64,000 nt of DNA, taken from Hyposmocoma kahamanoa. Its lineage: Eukaryota; Arthropoda; Insecta; Lepidoptera; Cosmopterigidae. The notes below the pieces were generated by a model that had not been told where the DNA came from, ran no database searches, and saw only the letters and a list, made by a program, of their open reading frames with translations. The number at the start of each line of letters is the position of its first letter. Position 1 is the stretch's first letter. The DNA lies in assembly GCF_003589595.1 (NCBI RefSeq), contig NW_020654422.1, positions 2,432,123 to 2,496,122 on the forward strand, read 5' to 3'. The translations under genes were made by a program, and so were the position numbers. Of the stretch, positions 57,401-59,622 are shown piece after piece.

Positions 57401-59622
57401 CACATTCGAAATTTCGGACCAAGGTCCGTCCTTTCTATCAGTAACTTGCGTCATTGTAAGGCAGTTAAGAACTTTCCATTACGCATAATATATTAAAAGA
57501 GAAACTTAGAGAATCTCGAATAAATTGATGAAGGTTAACTAGTTAACAACAACATACATACGATGACAGTTTTGTAGAATAGAATAGGAACCATTTATTA
57601 CATTTGTTTGTTTTGTTAAATAGCAATCTGAAAAGAACTACAATATAGACAGCAATATTTATTTTATTGAGTATTATTTTTTCATATTTTTGTGAAAATA
57701 CGATACTAGTTCGGTGTTATTTTTGACATAAAGATTGAACAAAACGAAGAAAAATTTCTAAAAAAAGAACCAGCAACTGTGCCTCTACCACTAGTTTACT
57801 GTGACAGTTATCGCTGCGATCGCGTAAATTAATTCACAATTTTTAACCGACTTCAAAAAAAGGCGGAGGTTCTCAATTCGACTGTATGTTTTTTTTGTAT
57901 GGATGTTACGCGATAACTCCGGTATTTGGGAACCGATTTTGATGATTCTTTTTTTGTTGGAAAGAAGGTGCCTCCATAGTGGTCCCATTTAATTTTGAAC
58001 AAAATCATCCACCTCTAAGGGTTGCTGTTCACGCATGAAGATTCATTTTTATAAATAGCGCCTACATTTTATTATAAGGAGCAATTATTTTAATGGTTGA
58101 TTTTGCTATTCTCCAATTCAAGGCGTTTTTCTCTCTCAATATACTTTGAGTAGTGAGAACCGATTTTTATTATCTCCCGTGTCAAGTTCCGTATAGTGTT
58201 GAACTAGGAGATGAATCCGGGTTTGCGCACTTTCCGGTAACCGATTTCAATAAAACTTGGCATAGGATGTAATTCCACATACTTTTGAGGTCGGTTTTCA
58301 GTCTGTACTGAGATTATGTATGTGCCCCTGGTGGTCACAAGAAGAAACAACATTTTGTACACAAACATTTTAAGCGCTAGCGATAATTGTTACTGTAATT
58401 TCATAGTAGACGTATTGTTTGCCAGACCGGGGTTAACCGGAGACCTCACAAATAGCTTAATATGCTTGTTGCCGATCTCAGTTTTTTTTTAAACGGTTTT
58501 TTTGCCGTAGCACCACCTGTGAGAAACCTATGGAAGTATTTTTTTCACTCACACATTACAATATAGACTCTCAAATAAAATGGTTTCTTCCAGGATTCCT
58601 AAGTCAATTCCTGTGCTGCCGTCCCCTGGTGCTGATCAGTCGCCTTTCATATGCTCTTTACCTCTGCCAGTTCGTTGTATTCCTCACCAAAGCCGCTACT
58701 GTCAAGTCTTCTACAGAATTTACCATCACCTCCTTGGTAAGATCTTAAAACTCTTTCTGTACGATAGTTAGTAAATTAGTGCACTTTTGATTCCATTGCA
58801 CAACATTTTTCTTAAAAATGTACTTGAATGGCGCTATTGCTAAATATGCAGGCACGTATATGTGGGATACTTACAATATGACATTAAGTATGTAAAACAT
58901 CAAGTTTGTAAGCAAAATGCCCATTTTAGACAGACATTTAATCATGAATGGAAAAGAAATGCATCAAAATAATGATTTTTACACGTTTAATAAGTGTATC
59001 ATAATAAAGTAACTTTAGTTTTGTCATATTCAATTGAATTTTTCAGATCGATGTGCAAGAAATCTCTGCAATCATATTATCATCTGTGATCTTAACCTTG
59101 ACCTTCGTGATTCCGATGCAGTCATTGCATAAAGTTTTCTTATTCTCACCAAAATCGGAAACGGTAGAAACTGAAGAAACGTGTAAAGACGATGAGCAAG
59201 TAACGGAGAATAAAGAACAAACAGAAGAAGAGAATGTGAAGGGTAAATTTGTAGAACCTGAAGAAGTTCTAGATTTACCACAGATCAAAAGTAGGCAACA
59301 TCTTCTAGCTCATAGAGAGGTTTTAGAGGAAATTCCTGAAGTAGAACTCGAATTTGAAGCTCAAAGAGAGAAATTGGAAGGCTTGGAAGAGATTTTAGAG
59401 GAAGAAGAAGATGAGGACTTGGAAGACGAGATGAACCATCTGGATGAAGAAGACATGGAAATAATCGAAGAAGAAGGCGGTGAAGATTTCTGGGCGGACA
59501 GAGAAGAATATGTGCCGCGAAGATCGTTCTCTAGACAAGATGATCGGGATATTGACGAATGGGAATGGACAGCTAACGGCAGCGGACGAACTGGTGCTCA
59601 ATACAACCGATACGCAAGATAA
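9765..59622 (+). CDS. NRF-6-like acyltransferase-3 membrane protein, 13-exon spliced gene
   Basis: Assembled gene model. Coding exons: 9765-11367, 22029-22153, 24052-24165, 27534-27754, 28013-28272, 28942-29123, 34155-34300, 36184-36352, 38363-38556, 40245-40365, 47529-47718, 58594-58736, 59047-59622. All introns are GT-AG, phases are consistent, and the total is 4044 bp (1347 aa). Order: signal peptide (about 1-24), Asp/Lys-rich region (about 45-500), NRF domain (about 511-700, with Cys in YCLARLDV and WGVCIPSAC), first membrane helix with an acidic loop, then the acyltransferase-3 core (about 775-1190) and a Glu-rich tail. Family knowledge: NRF-6 proteins of worms and insects are multi-pass proteins linked to lipid or small-molecule transport; the acyl substrate is generally unknown. 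The N-terminal part should be lumenal or extracellular. Family members are normally about 650-850 aa, so the excess is the exon 1 extension and the tail. The weak point is the exon 5 acceptor. Substrate and function here are not deducible. Confidence 0.9.
11368..13229. other. Start of intron 1, no repeat recognised
   Basis: AT-rich, with short chance ORFs (12225-12515, 12630-12893 minus). ACGGGACGACCAAGTCGTAC with GCCTGATGGTAAG at about 12896-12930 recurs at about 41365 (ACGGGACGAAAAAGTCGCCC), so a short shared repeat exists. Confidence 0.5.
13230..13465 (-). repeat. Family B interspersed repeat
   Basis: Reversed copy: GTCACTCAGAGATTTAAATC at the left, GAACTCTTTCACAAGGAGCT at the right. It lies in intron 1. 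Confidence 0.65.
13552..13859 (-). mobile_element. Family A TIR element, copy 3
   Basis: Near full length, reversed: GCCGACCTCAAAAG at the left, TTGAAGTCGGTTAAAA at the right. It lies in intron 1. Confidence 0.75.
14880..15325 (+). mobile_element. Decayed Jockey-like LINE 3' fragment
   Basis: Around 15045-15230, broken frames read PHFLDG, then RTCKMWNDLPPEVFPLRYD, then GFFKKRVYRAL. This parallels FLCRTVDKWNSLPAHVFP of the 51.5-kb element. The 3' end is a (TA)n run at 15301-15322. Relic in intron 1. Confidence 0.6.
15301..15322. repeat. (TA)n microsatellite
   Basis: Eleven TA units, probably the tail of the LINE fragment at 14880-15325. Confidence 0.8.
15345..15520 (-). repeat. Family B interspersed repeat, partial
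   Basis: Reversed: GTTAACAAGTCTCACGTGCC to GGACGAACTCTTCAATATGA. The 3' A-rich half is missing. Confidence 0.6.
16041..17015 (-). mobile_element. Jockey-like LINE 3' end, interrupted
   Basis: On the minus strand, 17012-16862 encodes NEVVDIQIIFVLQKRAIRSV and RLGSRVSLREKFKETG. After an interruption, 16500-16320 encodes a C-terminal stretch (KSKLMLPRFRLTNDSFMG). A 3' UTR follows, with a tail of TTTGAC repeats at about 16046-16064. The interruption at about 16516-16861 contains one arm of the long inverted repeat 16523-16687/17016-17180. The tail unit and UTR match the copy at 47882-48245. Confidence 0.65.
16523..17180. repeat. Long inverted repeat, 165-bp arms
   Basis: Arms at 16523-16687 and 17016-17180 are nearly exact reverse complements (only a handful of differences, e.g. 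near 16543 and 16549), separated by 328 bp. The outer arm sequence starts TTACGTAAATATACGGTATA. Confidence 0.85.
17260..17870 (+). mobile_element. LINE fragment with RNase H domain (broken)
   Basis: Two open stretches (17266-17478 and 17593-17853) are separated by stops. The second has AEVYAIIACVDLN, INSDSQADLHAL and VPGYSDVEGNVSADELAKD. Between them is YTDGSKMGPN. Together these are the D-E-D-(H) blocks of a retrotransposon RNase H domain of the I/R1 type. The catalytic His-bearing VPGHSG is VPGYSD here. Inactive relic in intron 1. Confidence 0.75.
17981..18028 (-). repeat. Family B 5' scrap
   Basis: GTGGTAGTACTGTCCTGGAT, then CTTTTTCACAAGGAGCTCTT; the 5' end of family B reversed, just after the RNase H LINE relic. 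Confidence 0.45.
18958..19072 (+). repeat. Family B interspersed repeat, 5' part
   Basis: AGCAGTAGAGCGCCTTATGA, GTTTGTCCAGGGAAATGC and GCCGCCAAGCAGTAATTGAG. The remainder resumes at 19319. Confidence 0.55.
19319..19485 (+). repeat. Family B interspersed repeat, 3' part
   Basis: AGGTGCAGGTGAAATTACAG to CGTCCCGTCACTTGACATTA. About 250 bp of GC-rich foreign sequence (19073-19318) separates it from the 5' part at 18958, suggesting a split copy. Confidence 0.55.
19552..19716. mobile_element. MITE family D with TTA flanks (PIF/Harbinger-like)
   Basis: TIRs GGGTCGTATTCTAGAACTCT and its near-exact inverse, flanked by TTA on both sides (19549-19551, 19717-19719). Length 165 bp, no coding capacity. 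Confidence 0.75.
19760..19830 (+). repeat. Interspersed repeat L, 3' end
   Basis: GAAAATCTTTGGGGGAGGCC, TTCAGCAGTGGACGTCTTTC and GGCTGATATGATGATGATGA. Confidence 0.5.
19870..20036 (-). mobile_element. tRNA-derived SINE, family G
   Basis: The minus-strand head is CGTAGTTCAATTGGCAGAAC with B box GATTCGAGTCC. The plus-strand right part (AATGTGCTTATTGCGGATCC, then AGCCGTAGCACCACCT) recurs near 58470-58520. Confidence 0.55.
20405..20584 (-). mobile_element. Family A TIR element, copy 4 (partial)
   Basis: Reversed; ends TTTTTTGAAGTCGGTTAAAA at 20584. The GGTCGG end is missing. Confidence 0.65.
20585..20995. other. Unassigned moderately GC-rich stretch
   Basis: It includes CCAGTGCCGGCGCTAACCCA and CCGCCTAAGACGTGCCCTCG. 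Only short frames; the minus-strand frame 20713-20910 resembles nothing I know. Possibly old repeat. Confidence 0.3.
21028..21495. mobile_element. TIR element with possible PIF/Harbinger relic
   Basis: Left GGCTAATTCATGTCATACCG and, read from the right, GGCTGATTCATGTTACACCG. The terminal similarity continues into a GGCCGGGCCGT-type GC-rich block. TTA lies at both flanks (21025-21027, 21496-21498). Inside, on the minus strand, there is a short broken reading (EVLETQIETRKEDG and DLIDDETILSL) that I cannot assign firmly. Confidence 0.55.
21505..21775. repeat. Imperfect duplicated block with CGACAG/CTGTCG motifs
   Basis: GAAGAGCTAGAACAACAGAC (about 21553) recurs as GGAACAGCTAGACACCACAG (about 21698), and AACGATCAAATAAATGTTCA parallels GACGATAAATAAATCCTCAT. 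ACGACAGACTGTCGTAAC near the start is an inverted motif. Unassigned repeat just upstream of exon 2. Confidence 0.45.
22029..22153 (+). CDS. Exon 2: NRF domain
   Basis: Acceptor TTATTCCAG, donor GTGGGT. Two bases complete an ATG codon with the single A left by exon 1, giving MLDATAKIPSGLL and then GDFDQCLGSR. This is the classic NRF-domain opening, in which WAL(K/N)M-LDA-K-PSG is followed by a D-x-CL cysteine motif. The exon ends in phase 0 at VVK. It is well separated from exon 1 by a 10.7-kb repeat-filled intron. Confidence 0.92.
22900..23172 (+). repeat. Interspersed repeat K
   Basis: TGTTCGCAACTTCATCTGTG, TACTATACTAATTTTCATAG, CCTACCTCTATACCAAATTT, TTGGTTCAGCGGTTTAGGCG, GCATTTATAATATTAGTTT. 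Matches 2264-2475 in reverse. Confidence 0.55.
23429..23728 (+). repeat. Family B interspersed repeat, near full length
   Basis: AGCAGTAGAGCTGGATGCGA to CCCGTTACTTGATATTAT, with a poly-A-rich end. It lies between exons 2 and 3. Confidence 0.7.
24052..24165 (+). CDS. Exon 3: NRF domain (YCLARLDV)
   Basis: Acceptor ACACCAG, donor GTGAGT, phase 0 at both ends. It encodes VQGKYCLARLDV followed by a Leu/Ala/Lys-rich stretch ending KSKLDD. G-x-YC is the second conserved cysteine motif of NRF domains. The exon reads straight on from exon 2 (VVK) and into exon 4 (PGHFVPRF). Confidence 0.92.
24236..24300 (+). repeat. 3' tail fragment of SINE family E
   Basis: GGCTATGTTGAGTGTGTGCA followed by (TTA)n: only the last tens of bases of the family. 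It lies just after exon 3. Confidence 0.6.
24759..24895 (+). mobile_element. Family C repeat, copy 2
   Basis: ATCGAGTTCTTAGGTTTTCG at the left, AACAAACCGACGTTTCGGGC in the middle, GGTCACGGTTGACTGA at the right. Confidence 0.65.
25150..25630 (+). mobile_element. Decayed RTE-like LINE 3' fragment
   Basis: Broken frames give RRLKVTQRVMERATLRVM and then AGHIARRTDGRWG, WRPRTGRRSVGRPPTRWSDD and LVRAAGIR, the characteristic C-terminus of RTE-type endonuclease/reverse transcriptases common in moths. Frameshifts and stops interrupt it. The end runs into GATGATGATG. It lies in intron 3. Confidence 0.75.
25631..27533. other. Intron 3, right part
   Basis: No repeat or gene recognised. The frame at 27362-27607 overlaps exon 4 in the wrong frame. 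Confidence 0.5.
27534..27754 (+). CDS. Exon 4: NRF domain (WGVCIPSAC)
   Basis: Acceptor TTCGTTCAG, donor GTAAGT. It begins in phase 0 with PGHFVPRF and continues STLSWGVCIPSACDPGDVE, the hallmark C-x-P-x-x-C of the NRF domain. An amphipathic stretch follows, then VDEQDCHVEDDDWWDAW. It ends in phase 2 after LPTLLT. The acidic-aromatic stretch after DQDC is not typical of the family. A nearby alternative acceptor at 27538 would give a frame with an early stop, so 27534 is preferred. Confidence 0.88.
28013..28272 (+). CDS. Exon 5: end of NRF domain, first membrane helix, acidic loop
   Basis: It encodes a short segment with Cys-Cys (VHCCTKTAKLIYKKP), then a membrane helix (about FYGIIVLLVVVTTLQDF), then a Lys/Glu-rich hydrophilic loop of about 40 residues (from ARRKSSE to GEEKKHT). 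The donor is GTAAGA at 28273 and the exon ends in phase 1. The 5' boundary is uncertain. The frame is open back to 27984, and exon 4 requires a phase-2 acceptor. Only AG|28013 and AG|27989 fit, both with poor polypyrimidine tracts and differing by eight codons. The better-looking AG|28045 is in the wrong phase. Confidence 0.7.
28942..29123 (+). CDS. Exon 6: start of acyltransferase-3 core
   Basis: Acceptor TTCTATCACAG, donor GTATTA; phase 1 in, phase 0 out. It encodes DGFISAFSLYHTISKL, then IHGVRGLATLALLIAHK. This is the acyltransferase-3 signature: a G-x-R followed by a hydrophobic helix and a conserved His. It ends at NRLRITE. The preceding hydrophilic loop links the first helix to this core. 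Confidence 0.93.
29124..30724. other. Intron 6, left part
   Basis: AT-rich. The 100-codon frame 29873-30175 is hydrophobic by AT bias and has no recognisable domain. No repeats recognised. Confidence 0.5.
30725..31005 (+). mobile_element. SINE-like repeat, family H
   Basis: It begins CCGTGGTAGCATAATGG, continues GGAATTTATGTGCGAAATTT and CCCGCATTGGGCCAGCGTGG, and ends GTGGGACGTATAAATGGGTT plus GATGATAATGAT. The same order of blocks is found at 39910-40170. Confidence 0.6.
31550..31855 (+). repeat. Family B interspersed repeat, near full length
   Basis: TGGCAGTGGAGCTCCTTGTG to CCGTCACTTAATGTTATAA with an A-rich end. SINE family E follows 65 bp later. Confidence 0.7.
31922..32140 (+). mobile_element. 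tRNA-derived SINE, family E, diverged
   Basis: The head is CTGCCTCCGTGACCGAACGG, with B box GGTTCGATTCC and the usual body. It has scattered substitutions relative to the 51046 copy and ends GTGTGTGCGTTATTAG. It directly follows a family B repeat (31550-31855). Confidence 0.8.
32195..32405 (-). mobile_element. tRNA-derived SINE, family I
   Basis: On the minus strand: CAGAGCCCTAACGGTTTACA (A-box side), CCCGGGTTCGATTCCCCGTA (B box), then AATTGGTTCTGGTCTGGCTG and GGGAACTGTCCCAGAGTG. The block after the head is shared with 55765-55910. Confidence 0.6.
32530..32660 (+). mobile_element. Possible RNase H-like LINE scrap
   Basis: Inside an open stretch (32458-32787), the segment NAGVGVGVFGEDACTFDLTS resembles the start of retrotransposon RNase H domains (DGS..x-G-V-G-x-G-V-F). 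The rest is not recognisable. A short, isolated match in intron 6; low confidence. Confidence 0.3.
32796..33167. repeat. Possible TIR element with ATATCGT...AGTCGTT ends
   Basis: Left GATATCGTAGCGATTTAGTC and, read from the right, AATATCGTTGAAGTTACGTA then GTCGTTCGA are weakly inverted. The interior is rich in TTCGTT/ACGA motifs. Uncertain. Confidence 0.4.
33220..33391. mobile_element. MITE family D, second copy
   Basis: Same TIRs (GGGTCGTATTCTAGAACTCT) and inner CTCAAGTC(A/C) motifs, 172 bp. The left flank is TTA and the right flank TAA, so the duplication is imperfect or mutated. Confidence 0.75.
34155..34300 (+). CDS. Exon 7: acyltransferase-3 core (DCFLLLSGALTAH)
   Basis: Acceptor CAATCCACAG, donor GTACGA; phase 0 in, phase 2 out. 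It encodes TVSSPLWSWCRAGWVFTD, then CFLLLSGALTAHRIS and FTRYLR. The D-x-F-x-x-L-S-G-x-L-T motif is diagnostic of the NRF-6/acyltransferase-3 family. The split Arg codon is completed by exon 8. A longer overlapping frame starting near 34085 is a shadow. Confidence 0.9.
34505..34722 (+). mobile_element. Family A TIR element, copy 5
   Basis: It begins TTAATCGATTAAAAAAAAAT and ends GAGATCGGTTTTTTTAGTAC, with the middle shortened. It lies 200 bp after exon 7. Confidence 0.65.
35166..35340 (-). mobile_element. Family A TIR element, copy 6
   Basis: Reversed; AACCGACCTCAAAAG at the left, TTGAAGTCGGTTAAAAAAA at the right, internally deleted. Confidence 0.7.
35601..35875 (+). mobile_element. Family A TIR element, copy 7
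   Basis: Near full length. TTAACCGACTTCAAAAAAGG to AATTTTGAGGTAGGTTTTTT. It is the second family A element within 500 bp, in opposite orientation to copy 6. Confidence 0.75.
36108..36147 (-). repeat. Family B fragment beside exon 8
   Basis: GACGAACTCTTTCACAAGGA followed by GCTCTACTGCTACT, ending 36 bases before the exon 8 boundary. Confidence 0.55.
36184..36352 (+). CDS. Exon 8: acyltransferase-3 core (WWWNMLYVHNY)
   Basis: Acceptor TTCGATTTCAG, donor GTAAGA; phase 2 in, phase 0 out. It encodes the helix LTPALLAVVLFYAYIW, then GPMWGTLV, CQEGWWWNMLYVHNYFG and EEM. The cysteine plus WW-x-N-x-L-Y-x-x-N-x-x-G motif is conserved in NRF-6 proteins just before the C-x-x-x-(T/S)W-x-L-A-x-D-M-Q motif of exon 9. 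The exon is squeezed between family B repeat fragments at 36108-36147 and 36384-36481. Confidence 0.93.
36384..36481 (+). repeat. Family B 3' fragment after exon 8
   Basis: GCTCTTAGTGGCATTGCAAT, ACCACCAGGCGCACGAGTTG and an ATAAAAAAAA end, 32 bases after the exon 8 donor. Confidence 0.6.
36957..37004 (+). repeat. 3' tail fragment of SINE family E
   Basis: TATGTTGAGTGTGTGCGTTA followed by an (ATT)n microsatellite of about 30 bp. Head and body are missing. Confidence 0.6.
37210..37800. repeat. GC-rich inverted-repeat element around the hAT insertion
   Basis: CTATCGCGCGTGAT at the left and the inverse of ACGCGATAGAG at the right enclose (CG)-rich arms (GCGCGCGCGCGCAT at about 37289, CACGCGCGAGCGCGCGACGC at about 37772). 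They are imperfectly complementary. Without the hAT insertion the element is about 290 bp. Confidence 0.4.
37361..37661. mobile_element. Non-autonomous hAT-like element
   Basis: About 301 bp. CTTTACA is duplicated directly at 37354-37360 and 37662-37668. The ends are related inverted sequences: left CAGAGATTTCCAAATTATTT, right read inward TATAGTTTCCCAAAGTGGTC. The CCCAAA ends and the 7-8 bp target duplication fit hAT elements. No coding capacity. Confidence 0.65.
38363..38556 (+). CDS. Exon 9: acyltransferase-3 core (QLALDMQL)
   Basis: Acceptor AAATTTTAG, donor GTAAGT; phase 0 in, phase 2 out. It begins CAPQTHQLALDMQL, matching the conserved Cys...LA-x-DMQ segment of NRF-6 proteins. Two further hydrophobic segments follow and it ends LAYHGVT. 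The usual family Trp in this motif is replaced here by His-Gln. Confidence 0.93.
38557..39909. other. Intron 9, left part
   Basis: AT-rich, nothing recognised except GGCGCTGGTGGCGCTGGTGG-like duplicated 9-mers at about 39840-39858. Confidence 0.5.
39910..40170 (+). mobile_element. SINE-like repeat, family H
   Basis: It shares CGGAATTTATGTGCAT, AACCCGCATTGGACCAGCG, CAGTAGTGGGATATATAAAC and the GATGATGATCA end with 30725-31005. The copies are diverged. It lies just upstream of exon 10. Confidence 0.6.
40245..40365 (+). CDS. Exon 10: acyltransferase-3 core (HRSTPYLVGVGLG)
   Basis: Acceptor CTGAATACAG, donor GTAATT; phase 2 in, phase 0 out. It encodes SQLYRTARLSYTS and then HRSTPYLVGVGLGIAL, matching the family motif (x-R-x-x-PY-x-x-G-x-x-x-G). 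It ends EHSK. Confidence 0.92.
40447..40481. repeat. Perfect hairpin, 15-bp arms
   Basis: CAACTTTAAATACTA and its inverse with a TCTAG loop, 80 bases after exon 10. Confidence 0.85.
40540..40867. mobile_element. TIR element with TTAGTGATGCAA ends
   Basis: Perfect 12-base terminal inverted repeat (40540-40551 and 40856-40867). The interior is rich in CTTCCG/TTTCCGTTTC motifs. The flanks are AT repeats, so the target duplication is unclear. A solo TTAGTGATGCAA also occurs at about 47434. Confidence 0.65.
41396..41660. mobile_element. TIR element with ACACACGGYGACT ends
   Basis: Left AGATTGGTTACACACGGTGA and, read from the right, AGAGCGATTACACACGGCGA. The interior has repeated GCGATTGCAT/GCGATGCAA motifs. 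About 265 bp, no ORF. Confidence 0.6.
41940..42156 (-). repeat. Family B interspersed repeat
   Basis: Reversed: TGTCACTCAGAGCTTTAAAA to CAAAGAGCTCTACTGCTACT. It lies in intron 10. Confidence 0.65.
42626..42666. repeat. (TTTA)n microsatellite
   Basis: About ten TTTA units; interpreted as the 3' tail of the antisense LINE at 42626-45060. Confidence 0.85.
42626..45060 (-). mobile_element. 5'-truncated LINE with intact reverse-transcriptase ORF
   Basis: The minus-strand ORF at 42803-45034 has 743 codons without a stop or frameshift. It has clear reverse-transcriptase motifs: YFDFKKAFDLVD, SGVSQGSTLGPTLFLLMIND and the catalytic FADDLKIF, then the thumb region and a C-terminal domain ending SPYIV. 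The upstream apurinic endonuclease domain is missing; the frame hits a stop at about 45062, so the copy is 5'-truncated. A 3' UTR of about 135 bp and a (TTTA)n tail at 42626-42666 mark its 3' end on the minus strand. It lies antisense in intron 10. It is a non-LTR element of the Jockey/CR1 assemblage; the exact clade is not resolved. The lack of damage suggests a recent insertion. Confidence 0.9.
45061..46200. other. Intron 10 after the LINE
   Basis: The flank of the LINE, moderately GC-rich to about 45310 and then AT-rich. No gene recognised. Confidence 0.45.
46205..46385 (+). mobile_element. Family A TIR element, copy 8 (internal)
   Basis: GTATGCTACGCGATAACTCC, ATCCGATTTTGATGAT, CTTTCCATTAACCGATTTC and TTAAGGTCGTTTTT. 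The left TIR is degraded. Confidence 0.6.
46952..47170. repeat. Foldback (long hairpin) element
   Basis: The left half from CTGGCGAATGCGCTGCATTT and the right half ending GCGGTGCATTCACCGGAT are imperfect complements over about 95 bp. They enclose a short AT-rich centre (TGTTAGTATATGTGGAAAAT). Many CACGCGC motifs in each arm. Confidence 0.65.
47529..47718 (+). CDS. Exon 11: two membrane helices of the acyltransferase-3 core
   Basis: Acceptor TTGGTTCTAG, donor GTGAGG; phase 0 in, phase 1 out. It encodes VLRILGWLISTSLWCLVWW, then AALAPVASALAIAWLIYAVH, ending SGSDG. Its GC content is clearly higher than the surrounding intron. Overlapping ORFs in the other frames are shadows. Confidence 0.92.
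47840..48400. repeat. Inverted TATCTCAAAATTGC repeats flanking a LINE fragment
   Basis: ATCTCAAAATTGCGTTATGT (about 47827) and its inverse ACATAACTGATAGCAATTTTG (about 48370) bracket the LINE 3' end at 47882-48245. A third direct copy (ATCTCAAAAATTGCGTTATA) lies at about 47800. A hairpin (TTTAATTTCAAAG and inverse) is at 48312-48360. Confidence 0.4.
47882..48245 (-). mobile_element. Truncated LINE 3' end with (TTTGAC)n tail
   Basis: It shares its 3' UTR with the element at 16041: AAATTTACACTTGAAAA..GTCACATTTAA and GAGAAGAACGAGCAAGAA are seen in both on the plus strand. It ends in tandem AAGTCA units at 47884-47913. Only the last 350 bp are present, so it is a dead-on-arrival insertion in intron 11. 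Confidence 0.65.
48583..48634. repeat. Near-perfect hairpin
   Basis: AAAGGACGTGCTGTTTATCA and its inverse (TATTGATAAACAGTACGTCT) with one mismatch and a CATCC loop. A second AT-rich hairpin (AAATATTATGTAGTTTC and inverse) follows at 48677-48714. Confidence 0.75.
48957..49145 (-). mobile_element. tRNA-derived SINE, family E
   Basis: Reverse orientation: CACACACTC tail side, body, then GGTCCGGGAATTGAACACGG and CGGCCACAGAGGCA. Diverged, and lacking an obvious ATT tail. Confidence 0.75.
49146..50124. other. Intron 11 AT-rich stretch
   Basis: No repeat family or coding sequence recognised. Confidence 0.5.
50125..50510 (+). mobile_element. Family A TIR element, copy 9, interrupted by family C
   Basis: Left part 50125-50324 (TTTTTAACCGACTTCAAAAA to CTAGGGGACATTTC). 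Right part 50445-50510 (GGGGATATTTCAATAAAACT to TTTTGAGGTCGGTTTTTTTA). The family C element at 50325-50444 sits between them. Confidence 0.75.
50325..50444 (+). mobile_element. Family C repeat, copy 3, nested in family A
   Basis: GTAGGAAATGAAACTATTTT to GACTGACCTAAGAACTCGAT. The right end is the inverse of the ATCGAGTTCTTAGG left end of other copies, so the family has terminal inverted repeats. Confidence 0.7.
51046..51298 (+). mobile_element. tRNA-derived SINE, family E
   Basis: The head contains a Pol III A box (GTGGCCGAACGGTTACCATG) and a B box (GGTTCGATTCC). The body has TTTGTATGGCC, TTTCTCTCGTGAGTTTGGG and GTGTGTCCATGGCACCCGCG. The end is GTGTGCGTTATT plus AT-rich sequence. The same structure recurs at 8690, 31922, 48957 and 54181. 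It is a SINE rather than a tRNA gene because the head does not close into a clean cloverleaf. Confidence 0.85.
51477..53117. mobile_element. TIR DNA element (TTA-flanked, PIF/Harbinger-like), split by a LINE
   Basis: The ends are inverted copies: left GGCGCGTTCTAATTAGCCGC and, read from the right, GGACGCATTCAAATTAACCG, followed on both sides by a CGCGGCCGCGCGA(C/T)TGTCGC block. Similarity extends about 55-70 bp inward. TTA lies outside both ends (51475-51477 and 53118-53120), which fits a 3-bp PIF/Harbinger target duplication, although the exact first base is ambiguous by one. The interior is mostly the LINE fragment at about 51560-52690; no transposase is seen. Confidence 0.6.
51560..52690 (+). 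mobile_element. Defective Jockey-like LINE fragment with poly-A
   Basis: The reading starts in one frame at about 51572 (LYGLPAQLCSWIADFLHERR). After a frameshift/deletion that removes the GVPQGSVLSPT motif, it shifts into a second frame with LFLLHINDM and the catalytic CYADDSTVHGG. It then runs to 52582 (thumb and C-terminal domain, HLWDGSAKY and GGSFLCRTVDKWNSLPAHVF). A 3' UTR and an A-run at 52680-52690 follow. The missing motif and frameshift make it inactive. It lies inside the TIR element at 51477-53117 in intron 11. Confidence 0.85.
53627..53897 (+). repeat. Family B interspersed repeat, near full length
   Basis: AGTAGCAGTAGAGCTCCTTG to CATCATTTAGTATCATAAAA with an A-rich end. It lies in intron 11. 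Confidence 0.7.
54181..54420 (+). mobile_element. tRNA-derived SINE, family E, with (ATT)n tail
   Basis: Near-identical to the copy at 51046 through the A box, B box and body. The tail is a clean (TTA/ATT)n run at about 54388-54415, the typical 3' end of this family. It lies in intron 11. Confidence 0.85.
55022..55135 (+). mobile_element. Family C repeat, copy 4
   Basis: TATCGAGTTCTTAGGTTTTC, then ACAAACTGCCGTTTCTAGCC and ACAGGTTCCACGATGAGTCA. The second half is diverged. Confidence 0.6.
55276..55362 (+). mobile_element. Family C repeat, copy 5 (left part)
   Basis: ATCGAGTTCTTAGGTTTTCG through TCGCGTATATTTGTTTTTTC; truncated there. It lies about 150 bp after copy 4, in the same orientation. 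Confidence 0.6.
55609..55646. repeat. Perfect hairpin, 17-bp arms
   Basis: AGATCACAAGGTGAACC and its exact reverse complement, separated by AAAG. Confidence 0.9.
55765..55910 (+). mobile_element. tRNA-derived SINE, family I, ending in a perfect palindrome
   Basis: B box GGTTCGAAACC, then AGTAGAACCAATTTCGG and AATTGGTTCTAGACTGGG as in the 32195 copy. It ends in the 54-bp palindrome at 55853-55906. Confidence 0.55.
55853..55906. repeat. 54-bp perfect palindrome
   Basis: Twenty-seven-base arms with no loop, centred on CCCGGG at 55877-55882. The left arm starts TAGACTGGGTGTACTGAGCA. Confidence 0.9.
56831..57100 (+). mobile_element. Family A TIR element, copy 10
   Basis: ATCGACTTAAAAAAAGGGAG to CTATTGAAGTCGCTTTTT, with internal GTGGTCCCATAGAAATTTG and ACTTTCCGGTAACCGATTT. 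Confidence 0.7.
57840..58300 (+). mobile_element. Family A TIR element, copy 11, with internal insertion
   Basis: TTTTTAACCGACTTCAAAAA at the left and TACTTTTGAGGTCGGTTTT at the right. About 110-150 bp of unrelated sequence (58025-58160) lies in the middle. It lies 300 bp upstream of exon 12. Confidence 0.7.
58425..58525 (-). repeat. SINE family G fragment
   Basis: TTAACCGGAGACCTCACA, ATATGCTTGTTGCCGATC and TGCCGTAGCACCACCTGTGA match the body of the copy at 19870-20036. The tRNA head is missing. It is only about 70 bp upstream of exon 12. Confidence 0.55.
58594..58736 (+). CDS. Exon 12: acyltransferase-3 core (RLSYALYLCQF)
   Basis: Acceptor GTTTCTTCCAG, donor GTAAGA; phase 1 in, phase 0 out. 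It encodes GFLSQFLCCRPLVLISRLSY, then ALYLCQFVVFLTKAA and ITSL. PL-x-x-x-S-R-L-S-Y-x-x-Y-L is one of the most conserved late motifs of the family. The intron before it is nearly 11 kb. Confidence 0.93.
59047..59622 (+). CDS. Exon 13: last membrane helix, Glu-rich cytosolic tail, stop
   Basis: Acceptor AATTTTTCAG, phase 0, stop TAA at 59620-59622. The first 36 residues form the last helix (ILSSVILTLTFVIPM) of the acyltransferase core. About 150 residues follow that are dominated by Glu and Asp (LEEILEEEEDEDLEDEM), with a coiled-coil-like heptad flavour around LEEIPEVELEFEAQREKLEG. A basic/aromatic end follows (PRRSFSRQDDRD, GAQYNRYAR). Such tails are cytosolic if the N-terminus is lumenal; this is inferred. 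Confidence 0.93.
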   Translation: MDVQEISAIILSSVILTLTFVIPMQSLHKVFLFSPKSETVETEETCKDDEQVTENKEQTEEENVKGKFVEPEEVLDLPQIKSRQHLLAHREVLEEIPEVELEFEAQREKLEGLEEILEEEEDEDLEDEMNHLDEEDMEIIEEEGGEDFWADREEYVPRRSFSRQDDRDIDEWEWTANGSGRTGAQYNRYAR